NCBI GenBank assembly: GCA_003290165.1
Contig: QNQO01000817.1
Location: 1-64,000, forward strand
Direction of reading: 5' to 3'
Length of the DNA stretch: 64,000 bases
Source: Berberis thunbergii
Taxonomy: Eukaryota > Streptophyta > Magnoliopsida > Ranunculales > Berberidaceae
Shown here piece by piece: positions 56,841 through 64,000 of this stretch. The notes under the pieces were generated by a model. The model was not told the DNA's origin, made no database searches, and worked only from the letters and a program-made list of their open reading frames with translations. Each line of letters opens with the position of its first letter. The stretch's first letter is position 1. Position numbers and translations under genes: made by a program.

Positions 56841-59665
56841 AGCAATTCTTGCACACATCTGGATCACACTCACGATTAGCTGCAAAACATGGCATAGACA
56901 GCTTCTGCACTAGCTCTTAGCACAGTGGCATCCCCTAAAACGATACTTACAGCTTTTTGAACACCTGGAAAAAAGTACAAATAAATAAAATCCTTCAAAG
57001 AAAGGATAATAATCTGGTTCTCAATTTAAGTTCGACCATGTGAGTTTATCACAATCATATCTTCCATTCATAGTTTCGTTAACTTTGACCACATTTAACA
57101 CTTTGCAATTATATTAACATGTGATGTATTACCAGTGATTAATTGCAAGAAAGCTAAACATACCCACAGTACTTTTCACAGCAAGTTCCATTACGAAGAC
57201 AAGAACAGTGCTTTCCGCACATTAGCTGACAGTCATAGGGTGTATAGTGCTTAAGCATTTGATTTTTACCACCTGCAATTCTTTTGTGAGTTGATGGTTG
57301 CACAGCAGACTTCCAAGTATACTTCAGCGTCCGTGCTCTGCCTTTTTTTACGGATAAATCGAGACCTAGTTGGCATGTCTTGCTCCTGATAACAATATGA
57401 TATCAAAGTGCACAAGATTACTTGTAAACTATAAAGTAAATGCCAGTACGACATATTACGTGCAGAGGAAACATAAGAAAGCCCTTGTATATATTTGCTG
57501 AGTGAGATAGATTGTGGAACCATAAGAATATAAGAAGAAAAAAATATATTAGTAAACACAAGAGACAACTTTTACAGTTCTATGCACTAGTAACAGACTT
57601 TATCAAATTAAAAGTCGCACCTTCATGAGAATACATTCCAACAACAAAACATCTTCTAGCTAACTATAGCAAGCTACTATATACTTCCAAAAATATGGTA
57701 ACAGGTAATTCCATGTCATATGATGACAAAAAACAGTAGAAAAATCCAAATGCACACGTTGTGATCACTTTCAGTTTCCCCTTTGTCTTTTGTGCACAAA
57801 TCCCTCAAACTAGAAGATGTTTGCAGCATTGCATTTCCATCATCTTCCATGTAAATATGTACCTCTACACAAGTCTTCAAACCAGACAACAAGTTCCTGG
57901 CTATTAGGCAGCTGCAAAGAAAGCAGTGAAGCATGCCACTAATAAGTATTAATTCAACTATTCAGCACCAGAAACAATGTTTTAAAAAACGTTTTTAAAA
58001 CTCGAGGCGGTCAAACTTTTTCCGAGGCGTAGCGAGGCGTTTTTTTTGTAAAAAATAGTGAAAAATATATATAAAAATTCGAACAAATACAGAAAAATAA
58101 AATCAATTATAAAGTGAAATAGCAATATAGCATTATACTGAAAGAAATTAAATCACACCATTATCCCCTTATGACTTATGAGTTATGTATTTCAGTATTT
58201 TAGTATTTATGTGCCTACATATATTGTTTGTTGAGTTGAGCCTATCAGACTAACCTTAGTATTCATGGCCTCATGCCCTCATCTATATTGAGAAGTCATC
58301 AACAATAGAATTCAAAGGTGAGCTTCATATGACCAATATGTGGCCAATAAAGTTTCATAGGCTGTGCCAAACTCAATTGCATTCGAAGTCAAGCACCAGC
58401 ATGTGACTAGAATTAACAGTACTATACATGCATTTGAGACCCAAAACACAACTAAGCACAAACAAAGGAAAACAAACTAAACTTTCTATTTTTGGACAAT
58501 TAGGCTATAAACCATACCAGAAGTACTTGTTAGGTATACCATCAAAGAGCTCTGGTGGTGACATCCAGCCTTCTGCAACAAGCCAACCTCCAAGATTCAC
58601 AGCTTTGTAAGGCGGATCGGCACTTACAACAACAAGTGAAAGTTGGAAGAGGATGCAACAAGAAAAGAAGAAGAACTTAAGAAGAAGAAGAAGAATTGAA
58701 GAAGAAGAAGAATTGAAGAACTAAAAAAAGCGTACGCCTCGGAACATGAAGGCGTTCGCCTTCGATTGGCACCTCAACTCGTACGCACAGAGGTGATTTC
58801 TGTGCGCCCCACCTCGACTCGCGCCTCAAGGCGTACGCTTCAATCGCCTTTTAAAACAATGACCAGAAAAGAAAAAGCAACAGTAAATAGAGAGGATACT
58901 GGTCTTATTTATGAAAGGATTCTTAAGTGATAAACAGGACGAACCTTCATTGCAACTAATTTAGATTCTAATGTTATGTGCCTTTGGCTCCCCAAGTAAT
59001 ACTCCCTCCTACAAGTAAAATGTTACCTAGCTTTAGATATTCCAACCTTGTAGCTTGATCAAATATTATCAATTCATACACGTGCAGATGTGGAAGATTC
59101 AAAAGAGTAGAATATCTATACCTGTTTTTACCGAAAATTTCAATTTCCTTTAAATAAAGTTCTTTCTCAATAGAACTCCATTCAAGACTTGTTGAGCTTG
59201 TGCTTCTTGGCAATTCAAAGACTGCCCAACTCCTTGAGGTTCTGAAAGCTTTATACCAGCTTCTGGAATGGGATTTGAATCTGGTCTACCATCAGCAGAT
59301 ACATCAACATCTGGACCCGATATTTTCTTCTGCTTGTTGATAAAACATCCGTGTTTATCATATGAGCCCAGTGTCGATTTGTTTGCTGTTATGTCTACAT
59401 GCTTTAATACCTTGCGCTTCCCTAAGATTTCATTTGAAGCTCCAGCAGAAACTTTGTGAACAGTATCAGCTCCTGGAGAAATATCAGCAATCTTTTTTCC
59501 GTCACGACTTTTTTCAATAGGAGTAACATCCCTTCCCAGGTTACTGGGACTTCATTCTTCCTTTCTAGAGGTCAATAGAGTCTGATCTTTTACCATTAAT
59601 GCTTCTGTTGTGTATGCTGTATGGGTATCAGATCTTTTATGTACATTTTTGTCATCTCTTCTTGC
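56839..59665 (-). pseudogene. Captured Enhancer-of-zeste (CLF/SWN-type) gene fragment, CXC region, no SET domain
   Basis: Minus-strand exons are 59665-59122, 57911-57758, 57385-57164 and 56964-56839, with GT/AG introns in matching phase. They encode EWSSIEKELYLKEIEIFGKN, CLIARNLLSGLKTC, EQDMPTRSRF, LKYTWKSA, the cysteine-rich YTPYDCQLMCGKHCSC..NGTCCEKYCG, then CSKSCKYRFRGCHCAK and NRECDPDVC. This is the pre-SET CXC region of PRC2 H3K27 methyltransferases. Defects are a stop near 59565, a frameshift near 59210, an extra A near 57350, a CAG-to-TAG change and a 1-bp loss in the last exon. The SET domain is absent. Retained introns show genomic capture. A hAT element sits in the first intron. Confidence 0.92.
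57975..58861. mobile_element. hAT element with AGGCG-rich ends, 887 bp
   Basis: Ends CAATGTTTTAAAA and the complement CATTGTTTTAAAA, with GAGGCG/CGCCTC-rich subterminal sequence, flanked by ACCAGAAA (57967-57974 and 58862-58869). It resembles the 16012 element in layout, but the termini differ. No transposase is seen. It inserted into the captured E(z) intron, so it is younger than the capture. Confidence 0.93.
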
Positions 59666-60510
59666 CTGCAAGACAAGATAAATGTGATATATGAAAGAAT
59701 CCAACTTATGCAGTGAAATAGTTCAAAGTGCAAAAGACTAAAGCAAGAAGTAGACATATTTCAACAAAGAGATTATCATTTATTTTTAGTACAAGTAGTA
59801 AACATAAATTCTCATGAATGAACCTCACATCCATATGAAAGGTTGAGTGGTAAGTCGTAACAGAAACAAATGACTAAATGAAGTAAAGGGGAAAAATAAT
59901 ATAAAAAAGGTAAAGATTATGTGCATTGCATTCTGGAATAGAAAGAGAACCGTGGATTCATAAATGATTAGAGAAATACTGATCATCTTGTCGCCATTAA
60001 AAATATTTAATTTGAAAATATATGCCGTAGAGTGGAAGAGAAAATTGTTCATCAGTCTGCTGCTGGGATTCAGAACAATGGCCAGCAAAAAGTAGGATTC
60101 AAAAGAAAAAAGAATAGGAAGAGATGAAAATGACTGGAAGATTGAGTTGAGACATGAGAGAGATCTTATTGAGTTATTGTCCAGAGACTTTGCTCCAATT
60201 CAAAACTGTCCAAAACAACCAAGCAGCGCAACTTGCGCACCTGCAGCAATAACAGCAAACACAACAACCACACCCTCAACAGCAGAAACTGCAACACAGC
60301 CAATAAATTGATAAAGAATATCCAGTGTCTTGATGAGAGCCTTTTGATATGCTACCATCATCATAAAGATAATAACATATGAAAATTGGTTTCATGAGTA
60401 AAGAAGAAACAAATACAACATGGAATTAAAATTAAGTGAGTGAATCAACTTATTTATCCTTGTGAGCATAACAGTAAAAGTGAAATATCAATGCATGTAA
60501 GAGCAGTTTG
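59666..60510. other. Pack-CACTA-like interior without a recognised gene
   Basis: AT-rich sequence, then a plus-strand Gln-rich frame at about 60220-60310 (NQAAQLAHLQQ and QQTQQPHPQQQKLQ separated by a stop). It could be another captured exon, but the family is not identifiable by eye. Confidence 0.35.
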
Positions 60511-60614
60511 CTTGCCCTATACCAGTTACCGTCTGAATCTATGTATGTAAGAGCAGTCTGCTTGTCCACCGGATTGAAGGGCAGAAAATGCACTTCTGTG
60601 ATATTTGCACGTGC
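60511..60614 (-). pseudogene. Captured plasma-membrane H+-ATPase exon fragment
   Basis: After an acceptor (GTGCAG) the minus strand encodes [18 protein letters not shown], then [17 protein letters not shown]. It matches the nucleotide-binding (N) domain of P-type plasma-membrane H+-ATPases (AHA family). The similarity stops at a junction where AAGAGCAGTNTGCTTG occurs twice 48 bp apart, suggesting a short-homology template switch. The phosphorylation site (DKTGT) and membrane helices are absent. Confidence 0.88.
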
Positions 60615-60705
60615 CTGCACTAAAAAAGATGGTTAAGAATTTCTTGTTCCAAGAAATAATACCAAGAAAGAGAGAAATCCTTTAATTTTGTTTGTTAGAT
60701 ACACA

Positions 60706-60946
60706 CTTTGAAGAAACTGGGTTTGTCGACTCAACTGATCCAACACCTACAAATAAAATCAATGAAAAACAGTGGGGGTTTAGGAGGAAAAGATGTGCAA
60801 TGGGGTTTAGGGGTAAAAGAGAGATAAAATATACACACCTTTGAGGTCCTGGTGATACGATCTTCACTCTCGCCGACAGATATGTTGAGGATGAGTTTTT
60901 GGATCTTGATTTCCCTCATTGGGTTTGATAACTTCTTCTCAGCGGC
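60706..60946 (-). pseudogene. RPL11: Captured 5' exons of ribosomal protein uL5 (RPL11)
   Basis: Exon 60946-60839 encodes [20 protein letters not shown] followed by [16 protein letters not shown]. Exon 60746-60706 continues VLDQLSRQT with a 1-bp loss before a VSSK-like end. This is the N-terminus of cytosolic 60S protein uL5/RPL11, with the intron kept. Upstream (60947-61250, minus strand) is CT-rich sequence typical of the leader and promoter of ribosomal protein genes, so the capture may include a strong promoter. The start codon exon was not identified. Confidence 0.88.
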
Positions 60947-61311
60947 CTACAAAAATTACATCAGATCAGATCTCTGTCTATGTTTCTCGATCTCCCTTAC
61001 TCTCTCCCTGGATCTTGATCTATGTTCCTCGATCTCTCAATCTCTCTCTCCCTCACTCTCCCTCGATCTCTCCGCATGGATCTCTTTCACTCTTGCTTGT
61101 AGAGTGGTGTGCTTTAGGTTTGAAGCTGCAGTGGGAAAATGGGCACTGTAGAGAAGTGAAAGGGGGGAGAAAGGCAAAGAGAGCGAGACATGGAGGGAAA
61201 CAAAGAGAGGGAGAGAGAGAAAGATGTTTACTAATATGTACAGGAGCAATTTTCTAAAATTCGAAGCGGAATCGAGCGAATTCATGTTTTTAATTTCCCC
61301 CTCTCTCTTTC
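60947..61311 (-). promoter_or_regulatory. Probable captured RPL11 leader/promoter
   Basis: A pyrimidine-rich stretch on the minus strand lies upstream of the RPL11 exon and downstream of the right subterminal repeats. It could drive a transcript across the H+-ATPase and E(z) fragments, all in the same direction. This is inference from position and composition only. Confidence 0.35.
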
Positions 61312-61418
61312 ACAGCGTTTTAATATTCTAATGCTATTAAAATTTGGACTTTTCAGTTTTCGAAGCACTTGTGTTAAAAACGCTATGGTCGAGTGTTATT
61401 AATAACTGTGGTGTAGGG
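61312..61418. repeat. Right subterminal repeats of the CACTA-like element
   Basis: CAGCGTTTTAATATT, TAATGCTATT and AAAAACGCTATGG motifs occur next to the GTGGTGTAGGG end. They are sparser and more decayed than those at the left. Confidence 0.6.
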
Positions 61419-61794
61419 ATAAATGTTATTAAAATTTAATTCTCAAGGCTATTTCTTCAAAGTTAGCTAAGAAGCCTAATCATGCAAAAACCAGAGCCCG
61501 ATCATCTCATAACAGTTGAGTGAACAAATGTTCAAGGCTACTTCAATAAACAAACAAATCGAACCTGTTTGCATCATTAGTATTAGTTAAACATTCACTG
61601 TCATATTTTCTTTTGTGAAGGAAACTGAATTCACAGTTTACATGTAATTAGTGCATACACAAAAGGTTTAGTTATTAGAACAAATGGTTCCACACTCCAA
61701 TAAATGCTCCACGTTTGCAGTTTCAAGCAAAAACTAAAATGTTCACTTATCCAAAGGGGCCAAAATGAAGTGGCAGACACAAACCTTATATTCT
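61419..61794. other. Unassigned DNA
   Basis: No gene recognised. It begins with the downstream intron side of the VPS16 fragment and ends at the CACTA-like boundary. Confidence 0.4.
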
Positions 61795-61917
61795 TGTTTA
61801 ACTTTCAATGCAGCTCGATGGTTGCCCAGCACAATACAGGTTCCGATTCTATCACTAATACTTGAATCAACAAATATTGCTTGTTTTGTGGTCAGTTCTA
61901 ATTCATGTTGTATCATG
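61795..61917 (-). pseudogene. VPS16: VPS16 gene exon fragment
   Basis: The minus strand encodes QHELELTTKQAIFVDSSISD and GTCIVLGNHRAALKVKQEYK up to a GT donor at 61794-61793. This matches the C-terminal half of VPS16 (VACUOLELESS1), a core subunit of the HOPS/CORVET tethering complexes. Adjoining exons are not found, so it is an isolated fragment. It lies outside the apparent CACTA-like end but in the same orientation as the captured exons. Confidence 0.82.
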
Positions 61918-62330
61918 TGATAAATACATGGTAAATATCACAAAGTAATTTAAGCCCCTTCACCAAACAAAACTGCACAAATGAAGAAATTACAGCCCCT
62001 TCACCATGCCCTGTTTCAGCCAACACCTATAGGAAAAACAGAGCACATCCTAAAATTGTTGAACTCTAAAATTATTGTTATTATCATACCTATAAACTTT
62101 AAAATCAATTCAAGGGTTGTTCTTCTCCAACCAAATCGGTACAAAAGTTCTTCTTCTCTATCAAAATCAAAGCAACTACAATTAAAAGCACTAAATCCCT
62201 CAAAGCACAAAACCCTAACAACATAAATTCCCTAACCCACTCATTGACTGAAAACGAGAGATTGATGGTGTAAAAATAAATGGAAAATCTAGAAAATAGG
62301 AGGAGGATCAACTGAAATAGAGAGAAAAGA
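61918..62330. other. AT-rich DNA left of the TRIM-like element
   Basis: Short frames on both strands (62016-62226) have no recognised domain. Confidence 0.4.
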
Positions 62331-62632
62331 TTATAAAGAATTGTATTGAAAATATTGTTCTTCCATTCATTGAAATAGAATACAAGCTTATATAGAGCTA
62401 ATTTTGACATAACCTAATAGAAATAGAAAACCTAACAAACTTAGGAAACCAAAATACAATAGGAAATCTAACCAAACTTAGGAAACAAATCACTAGCCAT
62501 CAGAAAGTTTCCTAACCCCATAAAACTTGCAACACAATATGCTAAAATATATTTCCTAACAATAGGATGTATTTCCTAATACTGAAAGATATTTTCCTAA
62601 CAATAGGATGTATTGACTTCTATTCTCTAACA
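62331..62632 (-). repeat. 3' LTR of the TRIM-like element
   Basis: Begins TTATAAAGAATTG (TG expected, one change) and ends CTCTAACA. The adjoining minus-strand GCGGGGGTG is a fitting polypurine tract. Confidence 0.9.
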
Positions 62633-62739
62633 CCCCCGCAAGCTGGACATGTAGATGCAGACGAAATGTGCAGTTTGGAGGAAACTTTGAAGTCCTATTT
62701 GGTGATGAAATCATTATCGTCGAGTTTGGACGAGTCCTG

Positions 62740-63080
62740 ATATTGCTCAATTCGAGTGGTATTGCTCAAGCCGAGACAACACGGATTTTGGTATTGCTCA
62801 ATTCGAGTGGTATTGCTCAAGTCGAGACAACATAGATTTTGGTATTGCTCAATTTGAGTGGTATTGCTCAATTCGAGACAACATAGAATTTGGTATTGCT
62901 CAATTCGAGACAACACATATTTTGGTATTGCTCAATTCGAGTGGTATTGCTCAATTCGAGACAACATAGATTTTGGTATTGCTCAATTTGAGTGGTATAG
63001 CTCAATTCGAGACATAGATTTTAGTATTGCTCAATTTGAGTGGTATAGCTCAATTCGAGACAAGACATATTTTGGTATTG
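62740..63080. repeat. Minisatellite in the TRIM-like interior
   Basis: GGTATTGCTCAATTCGAG repeats in a compound pattern, roughly 54 bp per higher-order unit and about seven units, with TGG or ACAACATAGATTTT spacers. Some units have lost a half. Open frames on both strands (FGIAQFEWYCSIRDN and complement) derive from it. Confidence 0.88.
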
Positions 63081-63288
63081 TTGGCCCTCCTTCCTTGATT
63101 GAATTGCAGGTTGGCGGCGTGTTGCTGATATGCATGAAGTTGTTGTAGAGTGCAATTTCCCTTCAATTTAGTTGAACTTTGTTGTCGAAGATGTTTCTCC
63201 TGTTGTCATCCCTCCCCCGCCTCTTGCATAGTCGTCAGAGGCGGGGAAGAGTTTGAATCTCCAGAGTCTTAGGTCACCAAAGAAAGTA

Positions 63289-63300
63289 GCTCTGATACCA
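63289..63300 (-). promoter_or_regulatory. Primer-binding site (initiator tRNA-Met)
   Basis: The minus strand reads TGGTATCAGAGC directly after the 5' LTR end, the usual copia primer site. Confidence 0.92.
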
Positions 63301-63620
63301 TGATAAAGAATTGTATTGAAAATATTGTTCTTCCATTCATTGAAATAGAATACAAGCTTATATAGAGCTAATTTTGACATAACCTAATAGAAATAGAAAA
63401 CCTAACAAACTTAGGAAACCAAAATACAATAGGAAATCTAACCAAACTTAGGAAACAAATTACTAGCCATCAGAAAGTTTCCTAACCCCATAAAACTTCT
63501 AACCCCATAAAACTTGCAACACAATATGCTAAAATATATTTTCCTAACAATAGGATGTATTTCCTAATACAGAAAGATATTTTCCTAACAATAGGATGTA
63601 TTGACTTCTATTCTCTAACA
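63301..63620 (-). repeat. 5' LTR of the TRIM-like element
   Basis: TGATAAAG to CTCTAACA. It is 18 bp longer than its partner because a CCCCATAAAACTT-containing segment is duplicated; otherwise only a few substitutions differ. Confidence 0.9.
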
Positions 63621-64000
63621 AAAGATAGTGGGAGACTCACCGGTACAAAGAGGAGACGTGTTTGTAGAATAAGAGGAGGAGGATCGTGAACAAGAAGAGG
63701 ATCATGAAGAGAAGTGTTGCTGAGGAGACAGTGTTTGCAGTCGTGAACAAAGGAGGAGAACCGGCAGTCGTGAACAATTGAGGAGACGTGTTTGCAGTGG
63801 AGGAGAAGTGGCAGTCGTGAACAAGGAGGAGATCGACCGTCGTGATCATGGAGGATATCCACCTGTTGTTGTAGTCGTGAACAAGTAGGAAAAGTGGGAT
63901 CGAGGGGGGCTCCTGCGCACAGTGGGTTAGATGGGCTCTACGCAGGTGTTTCAGCTATCATATCAGAGGAGAGATGTTTTGGGCGGGAAGTTTTTTTAAA
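63621..64000. other. Window end, unassigned
   Basis: Purine-rich plus strand with imperfect GTCGTGAACAAGGAGGAG repeats. Minus-strand frames 63608-63862 reflect this repeat. No gene is recognised. Confidence 0.45.

Larger units (their letters stand above)
56163..61418 (-). mobile_element. Degenerate CACTA-like element carrying exons of several host genes
   Basis: Left end TATCTACAAAAAAAAAC and right end (complement) CCCTACACCACAG are imperfect CACTACA-type termini. Each is followed within about 30 bp by TTAATA and then AGCGTTT/AAACGCT motifs in both orientations (56185-56445 and 61312-61400). Inside, on the minus strand, lie RPL11 5' exons, an H+-ATPase exon and E(z) exons, in that order. No transposase is present. 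I found no clear 3-bp target duplication, so the exact ends are less certain than for the other Pack-CACTA. Confidence 0.65.
62331..63620 (-). mobile_element. TRIM-like non-autonomous copia-type LTR element, 1290 bp
   Basis: Direct repeats of about 302 and 320 bp bound a 668-bp interior without protein domains. AAAGA is duplicated at 62326-62330 and 63621-63625. The primer-binding site places the 5' LTR on the right, so it reads on the minus strand. Interior space is largely a minisatellite. Confidence 0.9.

Noticed and set aside
62858..63148. Plus-strand protein of repeated FGIAQFEWYCSIRDN
   Set aside because: Translation of the TRIM-like minisatellite; both strands are open.

Overview
This is plant nuclear DNA, most likely from a eudicot. 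It is AT-rich, its genes are split by introns, host gene density is low, and most of the window is transposable elements of every major plant class, several nested inside one another. I cannot name the species.

Left part (about 1-17.1 kb). Two conserved single-copy-type genes lie in tandem on the minus strand. One is a mitochondrial inner membrane protease subunit 2 gene (exons 10379-12717) and the other a Yippee-type zinc-binding protein gene (exons 5649-8722). From memory, the same two families are neighbours in Arabidopsis (At3g08980/At3g08990), so this is probably the ancestral host segment. Each gene lacks exactly one base in one exon relative to its family, which suggests base-level assembly error or recent decay. 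Around them are a 320-bp CACTA-type MITE (949-1268), two hAT elements with perfect 8-bp target duplications (14017-15000, 16012-16708), and a decayed ABCG/PDR transporter pseudogene (15.7-17.07 kb) that the second hAT interrupts.

Middle part (17.9-46.7 kb). A tandem array of a roughly 1.54-kb unit, each with a hAT-like MITE at a fixed site, is split by a full-length minus-strand L1-type LINE (21217-37918, 16-bp target duplication, oligo-A tail). The LINE is itself split by an 8.9-kb CACTA element (22763-31662, 15-bp perfect terminal inverted repeats, CAT target duplication). That CACTA keeps only end pieces of its own gene and carries exons of host genes: a Raf-like protein kinase, an Agenet/Tudor (DUF724-type) protein and a CURT1/CAAD thylakoid protein. 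It is a Pack-CACTA.

Right part (47-64 kb). A very young minus-strand LTR retrotransposon (47863-55989) has 1.72-kb LTRs that differ by two substitutions and three indels, and carries only a gag-like ORF. Next is a second, more degenerate CACTA-like element (about 56.16-61.42 kb) with exons of three more host genes, all on the minus strand: ribosomal protein uL5/RPL11 (5' exons), a plasma-membrane H+-ATPase, and an Enhancer-of-zeste (CLF/SWN-type) histone methyltransferase up to the CXC region. A VPS16 exon lies just outside the apparent end. A third hAT (57975-58861) sits in an E(z) intron. The window ends with a short copia-type, TRIM-like element (62331-63620).

The most interesting content is the pair of gene-fragment-carrying CACTA elements and the readable order of nesting: array, then LINE, then Pack-CACTA.
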